This document shows, piece after piece, positions 15,585 to 23,117 of a stretch of 59,969 nucleotides of DNA. The stretch comes from Streptomyces toxytricini (GTDB taxonomy: Bacteria > Actinomycetota > Actinomycetes > Streptomycetales > Streptomycetaceae): positions 1-59,969 of the forward strand of contig NZ_BMTY01000032.1 in NCBI RefSeq assembly GCF_014649915.1, in the 5' to 3' direction. Positions within the stretch are counted from its first letter, which is position 1; every line of letters starts with the position of its first letter. Under the pieces are notes generated by a model. That model was given only the letters and a program-made list of their open reading frames with translations. It had not been told where the DNA came from and did no database searches. A program made the position numbers and the translations under genes.

Positions 15585-18077
15585 CTACGGGCCGCCGGAG
15601 GGGCCTGAAGGGCCGCCGTCCTGGAACGTCTTCCAGATCGTGGCGAGCGCGACGAGCTGCGCCAGGAAGAAGGCCACCGAGGCGATGCGCATCTGGTAGA
15701 CGTACGCGACGAGGCTGGCATTGGTCGACCAGTAGCGGCGTTCTCCCCGGAACGTCTGCACGTCCATTGCGAAGCCGGTGAAAGTCATGACCGAGGCGAA
15801 CGTCGCGATGATCGCGACGACACCTCCCTCGTCCTGCCCGACAGCCCGGACGATGAGGTGACTGGTCAGCACGGGAACCGCGAAGACCGCGGCGACCCAG
15901 CACGCCTTCGTCGGCCCGCGCCGCCCGGGCAGGGAACGCCACAAGGCGCCGAGGACGAAGCCACCCATCACCCAGGTGACCTGCCAGGAGACGATGTTCG
16001 CAAGGATTGTCAGGAATCCGGCCGGCTCTTCCGTGACGAATACCCAGAATTCCCCGCTGACCGTCTCCTTCCAATACATGAGGCCCGTGGCGGGGAGACC
16101 TACGAAGCAGGCGATCATGGCACCCCTGCACGCATTCCCCCACCACGTGTCCATCGGCCCGCAGGCAAAGGGCAGGTCTGCCGGTCTCACACCTTCCGGA
16201 AGGGCATGGTCGAGCCGGTCGATCTCGGCCTCGATCGCCTCCTGCGCAGCGGACCGCTCGGACGGGGTACTGGCGCTGAGGCGGTGCAGCCGCGATTGCA
16301 ACTCTCGGAAGTGGCGTGCAAGGCGCAGCACATCCGACCGGTCGGTTCGGGAGATGACACTTCCCAGGGGCGCGTCGCCAACGGACAGCTTGCCGAGAAC
16401 GGAGAGGCGGGAACCGAGGGCCACGACTCCCCAGGCTGCCACCAGCACCAGGAGCAACCCCAGCAGGTACCCGGAGTATCCGAAATACCAGACCTCGCCG
16501 GCTGCAACGATACCGAAGAGGGAAATCAGGAGGAAACTCTCCGACTGAGTGGGAGTGAAAGATTCAGGCTCGAACTTCTCCCTCCGGCAGACGCGAAGTA
16601 CGCCGATCAAAGCCAAGGGCGCAAGTACGGCCGAGAGGGATAGCAGGGAGTACAGAGCATCGCCCGGAAGCCGCACCCATCCAAAACTGAGCCACCATTT
16701 CCAGGCTTGTTCCTGCTCAGGGCTGTCCGGCTCGAGCAGCCAACTCACGCGCTCCCACGACCGATGGATCGCGATGTACGCCCACAGCGTCATCAACAGT
16801 GCTGTGGCAGTGGCTGAGGCCACCATGACCCACGCGGGCAACCGCTTCTCCCCCATCAAGAGCACGCGCTCAGCACTTGCGATCATTCCGAGGCAGCACA
16901 CGGCGATCGCCGCCGTGTAGAAGACGCTCACCATCCAGTGCGACTTCAGGGGCGTGGCCACTTCAACGGTGGGCAGGATGGGAATTTCAAAGTACTGGGA
17001 GGTCACGTACAGGGCCACCAGCAGCCCGAAGAAGGCGCCCGCGGCAGCGAGAGCCTGCTTCTTCAGTCCACCGAACACGCAAAGGACGAGCCCCAGCGCG
17101 GCGAGGGTGAAGAGGCCTACTGCCTCCCCGTGATCCCCGGCGAGGCCCAGCAATCGTCTCATCGACCTGTTGGCGTCATCACCCAGATGGACAAGCAGAC
17201 CGAACACGATCATCAGGAAGGCCCAGACACGCAAAACTCTCAGTGCATAGGCGTCCTGCGGCATGGGCTTGCGTTTCAGCCCCCCTCCCAGCCGTTTGCC
17301 GACTACGAGCAGCAGCACTGCCGTCGCCACGTACGAGAATGCGCCGGACGCCCCCTTGCGCCCCCACACTGCCCACGCGAGGTGCTCCGACTCGGCAACC
17401 GCGTTCCAATACTGCGCCGTCGGCTGGTGGAAGCTGACGCGAACTGCCGGTGCCGGTTGCTCGCCACGCCACGTGAGCACCGCCCCACCCTCTCCGAACT
17501 CCGGAGGAGGGCTCGCCGAAAGCGCCCCGGGTCCTCCGAGGCGGAGATAGACCTCCTCCCACCGCGCCCCTGCAATGTTCGGAGACGCCCGCAGGCGGAT
17601 GAGCCATTCGTCGTCTTCCGGAAAAAGGACCCAGGGGCCGGTGTTGTACGGATTCACTGATTTGATCCATGTGACGGCCTCATAGTGAACCGCAACATGC
17701 TTGTCGTAAGCCTTCACGACGAGGGGCTTCAGGCGCCACTCGTAATCGTTATCCACCTTGTTCTCTTTGGTGGGATCCTTCCCCACCAGACACCGCAGCG
17801 CGTAGCGGTGGTCCGGTGAGTGCGCGTCGAGGAGGAGGTCGGAGGCGTGCTCCCAGCCTGCCGGGACGGTGATGTCCATGGTGCTGCGGAGCATGCTGTT
17901 GTCCGTGCCGCGGTGCTTGAATTCGGCCCCGGCCTTCACCGTCGCGCTTTTGAGCTGGTCCGGGCGGCAGGATTTCGCAGGTGCGGCGTGGGCGGGGGCC
18001 GCAGCGGTGGCGAGGGCGGGCAGCGTCAGGAGGAGGATGTGCAGCAGGATCAGCGCGGAGCGTCTGAGCTGGGTCAC
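15585..18077 (-). CDS. Large multispanning membrane protein with secreted N-terminal domain
   Basis: An 830-residue protein. A signal peptide (to about residue 32, ending APAHA) leads into an extracellular beta-rich domain of about 200 residues with two Cys, then roughly 12-14 membrane segments. A charged cytoplasmic stretch (about 560-620, RLARHFRELQSRLHRLSAS) interrupts them. I recall Streptomyces proteins of this size grouped as DUF6185, but cannot confirm it. The GTG at 18077 places the signal peptide at the start. Codon use is visibly less GC-biased than its neighbours (many A/T third positions), suggesting later acquisition. Function unknown. Confidence 0.82.
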   Translation of the reverse strand: MTQLRRSALILLHILLLTLPALATAAAPAHAAPAKSCRPDQLKSATVKAGAEFKHRGTDNSMLRSTMDITVPAGWEHASDLLLDAHSPDHRYALRCLVGKDPTKENKVDNDYEWRLKPLVVKAYDKHVAVHYEAVTWIKSVNPYNTGPWVLFPEDDEWLIRLRASPNIAGARWEEVYLRLGGPGALSASPPPEFGEGGAVLTWRGEQPAPAVRVSFHQPTAQYWNAVAESEHLAWAVWGRKGASGAFSYVATAVLLLVVGKRLGGGLKRKPMPQDAYALRVLRVWAFLMIVFGLLVHLGDDANRSMRRLLGLAGDHGEAVGLFTLAALGLVLCVFGGLKKQALAAAGAFFGLLVALYVTSQYFEIPILPTVEVATPLKSHWMVSVFYTAAIAVCCLGMIASAERVLLMGEKRLPAWVMVASATATALLMTLWAYIAIHRSWERVSWLLEPDSPEQEQAWKWWLSFGWVRLPGDALYSLLSLSAVLAPLALIGVLRVCRREKFEPESFTPTQSESFLLISLFGIVAAGEVWYFGYSGYLLGLLLVLVAAWGVVALGSRLSVLGKLSVGDAPLGSVISRTDRSDVLRLARHFRELQSRLHRLSASTPSERSAAQEAIEAEIDRLDHALPEGVRPADLPFACGPMDTWWGNACRGAMIACFVGLPATGLMYWKETVSGEFWVFVTEEPAGFLTILANIVSWQVTWVMGGFVLGALWRSLPGRRGPTKACWVAAVFAVPVLTSHLIVRAVGQDEGGVVAIIATFASVMTFTGFAMDVQTFRGERRYWSTNASLVAYVYQMRIASVAFFLAQLVALATIWKTFQDGGPSGPSGGP

Positions 18078-18235
18078 CCCGTCAGGATCTTCCCCGCTCG
18101 GCCCGGGTGGCGCCCCGCGACGCGGCACTGAGGGGGCGGGTCCACTCCGGCGGCCGAGGGCGGTTCACCCGGCGGGGCGAGGCCGCCGGCCCCCTGCCGG
18201 GGGCCGGACGGCCGGTGCGGTAGGGGGCCGGCGTG

Positions 18236-19408
18236 TCAGCGGGACTCGGGGCCGGCCAGGTGGCGGGCGATGACCACGCGCTGGATCTGGTTCGTGCCCT
18301 CGACGATCTGGAGGACCTTCGCCTCGCGCATCAGGCGCTCCGCCGGGAAGTCGGCGGTGTAGCCGTAGCCGCCGAGGATCTGGACGGCGTCGGTGGTGAC
18401 GGCCATGGCGGCGTCGGTGCAGAACAGCTTGGCCATGGCGGCCTGCCGGGAGAACGGCTTGCCCGCGTCGCGCAGCCGCGCCGCGGCCAGGTACAGGGAG
18501 CGGCCCGCCTCGATCTTGGTCGCCATGTCGGCGAGCATGAAGCGGAGTCCCTGGAAGTCGGCGATGGGGCGGTTGAACTGCTTGCGGCCGAGCGCGTACG
18601 CGAGGGACTCGTCGAGGGCGGCCTGGGCGACGCCTATGGCGCAGGCGGCGATGCCGAGGCGGCCGGCGTCGAGGGCGGCGAGGGCGATGGTGAAGCCCTG
18701 GCCCTCCTCGCCGATGCGGCGGGCGTCGGGGACGCGGACGCCGTCGAAGTGGAGCTGGGCGGTGGGCGAGCCCTTCATGCCCATCTTCTTCTCGGGGGCG
18801 GCCGCCGAGAGGCCTTCCGCGTCGCCGGGGACGAGGAAGGCGGTGATGCCCTTGGGGCCCTCGCCGCCGGTGCGGGCGAGGACGGTGTAGAAGTCGGCGA
18901 TGCCGCCGTGGGTGATCCACGCCTTGGTGCCGGTGATGACCCAGTCGTCGCCGTCGCGGACGGCCTTGGTGCCCAGGGAGGCGGCGTCGGAGCCGGAGGA
19001 GGGCTCGGAGAGGCAGTACGCGCCGAGCAGCCCGCCGCCGAGCATGGCGGGCAGGTGCGCGGCCTTCTGCTCCTTGGTGCCGTAGCCGGCGAGGCCGTGG
19101 CAGGCGAGGGAGTGGACGCTGACGCCGAGGCCGACGGTCAGGCGGGCCGCGGCCAGTTCCTCCAGGACCTGGAGGTAGACCTCGTAGGGCTGGTCGCCAC
19201 CGCCGAATTCGCCGTCGTAGGGCAGGCCCAGCAGGCCGGACTCGGAGAGGAGGGAGAAGACGTCGCGCGGGAAGTGCCCGGCCTCCTCCTGCTCGGCGGC
19301 GGGGGGGCGGATCTCCCGCTGGGCGATCTCTCGTACGAGCGCGAGGAGGTCCCGGGACTCCTCGGTGGGCAGCTGACGGTCCACCGGCTGCGGGGCGCGG
19401 TCGTTCAT
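18236..19408 (-). CDS. Acyl-CoA dehydrogenase
   Basis: A 390-residue flavoenzyme that introduces the alpha-beta double bond in acyl-CoA during fatty or branched-chain acid breakdown, passing electrons to ETF. It shows the full domain order: N-terminal helices, the FAD/substrate signature AYCLSEPSSGSDAASL and WITHGG in the beta domain, and the C-terminal helices with RKQFNRPI, QILGGYGY and LQIVEGTNQIQR, where the Glu of VEGTN is the catalytic base. Length is normal. GAGGAG precedes the ATG. Chain-length preference cannot be judged. Confidence 0.95.
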   Translation of the reverse strand: MNDRAPQPVDRQLPTEESRDLLALVREIAQREIRPPAAEQEEAGHFPRDVFSLLSESGLLGLPYDGEFGGGDQPYEVYLQVLEELAAARLTVGLGVSVHSLACHGLAGYGTKEQKAAHLPAMLGGGLLGAYCLSEPSSGSDAASLGTKAVRDGDDWVITGTKAWITHGGIADFYTVLARTGGEGPKGITAFLVPGDAEGLSAAAPEKKMGMKGSPTAQLHFDGVRVPDARRIGEEGQGFTIALAALDAGRLGIAACAIGVAQAALDESLAYALGRKQFNRPIADFQGLRFMLADMATKIEAGRSLYLAAARLRDAGKPFSRQAAMAKLFCTDAAMAVTTDAVQILGGYGYTADFPAERLMREAKVLQIVEGTNQIQRVVIARHLAGPESR

Positions 19409-19681
19409 GGCGGCGCTCTCCTCCCTCGTCGGGCACGGCGGCGACGCGTGAGGTGTGGGACGCGCCGCCGGGTATCGGTGCTCTCTCAGCCGATGGTGCC
19501 CTCCGGATCACGGAATGGGCAGCTCAGCGGCTGCGGCGGTGTGAGTATGCCCGATCGGGGGCGTCCCGTCACCGGGGCAAGATCATCACGATTTCCGAAC
19601 GGCTGCCCGAGGGGAGCGGCAGCTGCGGACACTCCGGGACGAACCCCTCGGGGGCCGGAGCGGCCGGGCGGGCCGGGGGTC

Positions 19682-19834
19682 TCAGATGAGGCCGAGCTGG
19701 GTGACGAACATGGCGACGACCACCACGAGGGTCCAGCCGGCGACGTGCTCCAGCCAGGAGGAGTCGTCCTTGGGGCCGCCGGTGCGGGCGAGGTTCCGGG
19801 CGGGGGCGTGGGGGGCGGCGCTGTGTGCGGTCAT
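19682..19834 (-). CDS. 50-residue single-span membrane protein
   Basis: A very short gene. The first 28 residues are Ala/Pro/Arg-rich and polar (ARTGGPKDDSSW), then residues 29-50 form one membrane helix, HVAGWTLVVVVAMFVTQL. It resembles the small Streptomyces family I remember as SCO1431-type membrane proteins, and its position by an acyl-CoA dehydrogenase gene fits. No ribosome site stands out. A strong terminator upstream insulates it from the SPW-repeat gene. Function unknown; it could stabilise a membrane complex. Confidence 0.75.
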   Translation of the reverse strand: MTAHSAAPHAPARNLARTGGPKDDSSWLEHVAGWTLVVVVAMFVTQLGLI

Positions 19835-19903
19835 GCCGTCCAATGTGCCAGCGTTTGCGGCTTTCGCGGTAGGGAGGAGCGGCAGGGGTGGCGCGTATCA
19901 CGT

Positions 19904-19940
19904 CACCGGGCCCCGACCGGCTCGCGGTCGGGGCCCGGTG
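19904..19940 (-). terminator. Terminator of the SPW-repeat gene
   Basis: A perfect 16-bp GC stem (19904-19919 with 19925-19940) with a five-base loop lies 62 nt beyond the stop of the SPW-repeat gene. Confidence 0.85.
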
Positions 19941-20001
19941 GTCGGTGCGCCGCACCGGCCGCCCGCGCGGGCGGGCGGGACGGCGGCCGGTCGGGCGCCG
20001 G

Positions 20002-20439
20002 TCAGCGGCCCCGTGCGCGCGGCGTGCGCTCGCGGCCCGCCATGGCGCTCATGGCGAGGGCGAGGAGCAGGGCGACGCAGCCGGTGATGACGTTGCTGAC
20101 CACGCTGCGGGTGGTGTCGTTCTCGCCGGCGATGACCCACGGGGCCACGATCGTCCAAGCGCCGATCGCGACCGCCGTCCACGCCATGGCATGGGTGCGC
20201 TCGTAAGCGGAGCCGAGTCCGCTCATGCACAGGCAGTACGCCAGGCCGGCGATCAGGTTGTTCACCGCGAGGGCGGTGAGCACGCTGAATCCGGCTATCC
20301 ACGGCGATGCCGCCAGGTATAGGCCGGCGATGAGGGCCAGCGCCTCGACGGCCTGGGCGGCCGGGGTGCTGGTGACCCGCTCGAACCGGGAGCGCATCTC
20401 GGCGAGGTCCGGGTGGTGTTCGATGCTGTGGGTGGTCAT
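20002..20439 (-). CDS. SPW-repeat membrane protein
   Basis: A 145-residue membrane protein with four hydrophobic segments arranged as two similar halves, each opening with an SPW-type motif: AASPWIAGF near residue 45 and VAPWVIAG near 98. This duplicated two-helix pattern defines the SPW family, which has no established function. The N-terminus (HHPDLAEMRSRFERV) is cytoplasmic and charged. CAGGAGGCGG sits before the ATG. Its upstream region (20440-20545) is shared with nothing rightward, so it is transcribed alone. Confidence 0.92.
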   Translation of the reverse strand: MTTHSIEHHPDLAEMRSRFERVTSTPAAQAVEALALIAGLYLAASPWIAGFSVLTALAVNNLIAGLAYCLCMSGLGSAYERTHAMAWTAVAIGAWTIVAPWVIAGENDTTRSVVSNVITGCVALLLALAMSAMAGRERTPRARGR

Positions 20440-20545
20440 GGTGGGCCGCCTCCTGTAGAAGACTTATGCGCCCTTTATTCCCTTATGGTGCGCTTGTCCT
20501 TTCGCCAGGTCAACGGCCGCTTTCCCACCCGGGGTCACACCCCGG

Positions 20546-21970
20546 TCACAGCACCCCGACCGTGCGAAGGGCCGTGACCTGCGCCAGTGTCGGGCGGGTC
20601 GGCGCGTAGAGGTAGCAGACGCCGCCGGGTGCGGAGACGGCCTTGCCAGCTGCGTTGTACCGCTTGGTCCGCAGCCAGGCGTTCTCCCATTCCCGGCGGC
20701 GGTAGACCCTGCGGACCGAGGGGTTGTCCGGGGAGTGCGGGTCGTTGGCGACGACGTCTCCGGAAGCGGTCAGGCCGACGATCGTCATCAGGTGCCCGGC
20801 CGTGGCGTAGCCGGCGCCGGTCAGCTCGTCGGCGCGGAAGGACTGCGACGTGATCACCGGGATCCCGGCGCGGAGCAGCACCTCCAGGTCGCCGAGCGAG
20901 GACAGGCGGGTGACCACCGCCGCGATCCCGCCGTACGAGGCGGCGTACGCGGCGTTGAAGGGCCAGTTGCCGCAGCCCTTGTAGGCGTGGTCGTAGGTGG
21001 AGCGGGCCGCGTGGCAGACCTGCGGGTCGCTGTACGAGGGATCGACCCAGGCGAGGTCGGCGGGGGCGGGCCGCCTGTCCCAGAACTCCACGACCATCTG
21101 GGAGGAGGTCGGGCTGCACCACGCCTCGCCGCCGTTGTCGTACTCGGGATAGCGGCCGATGTGGACCTCCTGCGAGTAGCGCGGGACGGCCAGCTCCACC
21201 TCCTCCCCCGACGGGGCCGACGCCGGCACGGTGAAGCGGTCGGGCACGTCGGAGGCCATCGCACCGGCGAGCCCGACGGTCGGGCCGCGCCCCGAGCCGG
21301 GCTTGCGGTACAGGGTCAGGCGCAGCTGCCAGGCCGTGATGCGCAGGCCCGCGGCGCGCGCCGGCGCGTCGACGGCGAGGGTGTCGGTCCACACCGTGGA
21401 CCGGCCGTCGGTCTGTCCGTCGACGGAGGTGCGGAGGATGTCCGCGTCGCCGGAGGCCCAGCGGCCCATCACGTACCAGGGGCTGGTGCCGCCGTCCCCG
21501 TACGTGGCGCGCAGTTCGATCCGGATCCAGGTGCCGGGCGGGGTGTGGGCGTTCCAGGAGGCGACGACCTCGGTCGCCGGGACGGCGGTGCGGTGCAGGG
21601 GCGAGGTCCAGACGGCGTGGTCCCAGGCGGCCTTGCGGCCGGTGTGCGGGTCGGTGTACTCGGTGCGGCCGGCCGGGACGTCGAAGGCCAGGTCCGCGCG
21701 GGTGCCGGGGAGGGCCGTGGTGCCCCGGTGGGTGCCGGCGCGCCAGTGGCCGCGGGAGAACCAGAACCGGTTGTCCACGCTCCGGCCGGCCGCCGCCGCG
21801 GCCGCGGGGGTGCTGCCGTGGCCGGTGCCGGGCGCTCCGGCCGTGCCCGCGGGGTCCGTCGGCTGCGCGGCCGCGGCCGCGGCCTGCGCCCTGCCGACGG
21901 GCACGGTCGCCGCGGCGGCCGCCGCGAGGGCGACGGCCAGCAGGGCCCTGCGTGGTGTGGGTGCGGTCAT
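20546..21970 (-). CDS. Secreted C39-like peptidase family protein
   Basis: A 474-residue exported protein. The signal peptide ends near residue 31 (VPVGRAQA), followed by an Ala-rich linker, a beta-sandwich region (about 65-250) and a papain-like C39-type domain (about 255-474). Cys285 in GGEAWCSPTS and His393 in TAGHLMTIVGL, with the Asp in VVANDPHSP, form a plausible catalytic triad. C39-like domains cleave peptides after secretion; unlike lantibiotic transporters there is no ABC part here. GGGGGAG precedes the ATG. It is divergent from the kinase gene. Substrate unknown. Confidence 0.9.
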   Translation of the reverse strand: MTAPTPRRALLAVALAAAAAATVPVGRAQAAAAAAQPTDPAGTAGAPGTGHGSTPAAAAAAGRSVDNRFWFSRGHWRAGTHRGTTALPGTRADLAFDVPAGRTEYTDPHTGRKAAWDHAVWTSPLHRTAVPATEVVASWNAHTPPGTWIRIELRATYGDGGTSPWYVMGRWASGDADILRTSVDGQTDGRSTVWTDTLAVDAPARAAGLRITAWQLRLTLYRKPGSGRGPTVGLAGAMASDVPDRFTVPASAPSGEEVELAVPRYSQEVHIGRYPEYDNGGEAWCSPTSSQMVVEFWDRRPAPADLAWVDPSYSDPQVCHAARSTYDHAYKGCGNWPFNAAYAASYGGIAAVVTRLSSLGDLEVLLRAGIPVITSQSFRADELTGAGYATAGHLMTIVGLTASGDVVANDPHSPDNPSVRRVYRRREWENAWLRTKRYNAAGKAVSAPGGVCYLYAPTRPTLAQVTALRTVGVL

Positions 21971-22091
21971 CGCGGACTCCCCCTGGGTTCGGTACGGCGG
22001 AAACGGTCCTCCACCCTTGCAGTTCCCCGCTGCCGCGCGTCGATGCCGCACGACGTGTCGGGGAGGAAGACCCGGCCGCCGGGCCCGGCCG

Positions 22092-22104
22092 TAGGCTGGC
22101 CGGG
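22092..22104 (+). promoter_or_regulatory. -10 box for leaderless kinase gene
   Basis: TAGGCT at 22092-22097 is followed by six bases and then GTG at 22104, with no ribosome site. Confidence 0.55.
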
Positions 22105-22739
22105 TGGAGTCACAGCAGCCCCTCGCGCCGCTCGCCCGGGAGATCCGTGCGCTGCCGCCCTCCCTCGGACCGGTCCGCCTGATCGGCATCGACGGGCACG
22201 CCGGATCCGGCAAGAGCACGTTCGCCGGGCGGCTCGCCGAGGCGCTGGGCGGCGCGCCGGTGCTCCACCTGGACGACGTCGCCACCCACCGGGAGCCCTT
22301 CGCCTGGCCGGACCGCCTGCGCGCCCAGGTGCTGGAGCCGCTCGCCGCCGGCCGGCCCGCCCGCTGGACACCGTACGACTGGGTGGAGCGCCGGTTCGGC
22401 CCCGTGCGGGTGCTGGAACCGGCCCCGGTGCTGCTCGTGGAGGGGGTGGGCGCGGGTCGGCGCGCGCTGCGGCCGCATCTGGCGCGGCTGCTGTGGATGG
22501 AGACCCCGCGCGCCGAGTCGTGGGGGCGCGGGCGTGCGCGGGACGGCGGGGGGCTCTCCGATTTCTGGGACGGGTGGGAGCGCGCGGAGCTCGCGCACTT
22601 CTCGGACGACCCTTCGCGCCCCTTCGCGGACACCCTGGTGCGCCAGAGCGGTACGGGATACGAGTGGTCTTCCGGGACGGCTGCGACCGCCGGAGGGACG
22701 GGTTCCGTCACCGAAGGTGACGGATTCCCCCAGGCCTGA
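22104..22739 (+). CDS. Uridine kinase-like P-loop protein
   Basis: A 211-residue cytoplasmic P-loop kinase. Walker A is GIDGHAGSGKST (about 29-40), followed by LHLDDVATHREPF, the substrate-binding DD region of uridine/phosphoribulokinase-type enzymes, and VLLVEGVGAG as Walker B. The phosphate acceptor may be a nucleoside or sugar, but the specificity loops do not match true uridine kinases closely. It starts with GTG and appears leaderless. A weak stem (ACCCG/CGGGT, about 22743-22759) follows the stop. Confidence 0.85.
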   Translation: MESQQPLAPLAREIRALPPSLGPVRLIGIDGHAGSGKSTFAGRLAEALGGAPVLHLDDVATHREPFAWPDRLRAQVLEPLAAGRPARWTPYDWVERRFGPVRVLEPAPVLLVEGVGAGRRALRPHLARLLWMETPRAESWGRGRARDGGGLSDFWDGWERAELAHFSDDPSRPFADTLVRQSGTGYEWSSGTAATAGGTGSVTEGDGFPQA

Positions 22740-22781
22740 GCGACCCGCGAAAACGGGTTGCGCGGCCCTGCCCCCACCCGC

Positions 22782-22811
22782 TTGACCTGGCCCCCGCAGC
22801 GGCCTTACGTT
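22782..22811 (+). promoter_or_regulatory. HrdB-type promoter for candidate RNA
   Basis: TTGACC at 22782-22787 and TACGTT at 22806-22811 are 18 nt apart, close to the vegetative consensus TTGACn and TAnnnT. No start codon with a ribosome site follows within 290 nt. Confidence 0.6.
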
Positions 22812-22817
22812 CTGAAT

Positions 22818-22886
22818 ACGCGGTCTTTCCAGGCCGCAGCGGACACGAAGCCCCCGATTGTTCCCCCGTGATCGGGGGCTTCGTTC
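22818..22886 (+). ncRNA. Candidate small RNA or transcription attenuator
   Basis: From the predicted start near 22818 the transcript would carry a small GCGG/CCGC hairpin and end at a strong terminator: a 14-bp stem (22845-22858 with 22871-22884) with a C-rich 12-nt loop. That gives an RNA of about 70 nt. The AAA ATPase gene starts 230 nt downstream, so the hairpin could instead be an attenuator in its leader. No known RNA family is recognised. Confidence 0.45.
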
Positions 22887-23117
22887 TGCCCCGCGCGCCC
22901 CTCCGGCCCCCGCCGTGACCCCCACAGCACCGCGAAAACCTCACCCTGAGTCACCCCGCCCGGCGTGCGCCCCCCGGAGTGCGGTCGCCGCAGCACCCTA
23001 CGGAAGGTGCGTCGCCGCAGGTACGATGCAGCCCTGATTTCATCGGCGCAGCGGACAACCGGTTTGTGCAGTGCGGGGGTTGCTGGGCACCACGGGGGCA
23101 GGCTTGTGGGGGATGTG

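Noticed and set aside
22818..22886. Actinobacterial 6C RNA
   Set aside because: The loop has five C, only one strong hairpin is present, and the gene context differs from what I remember for 6C.
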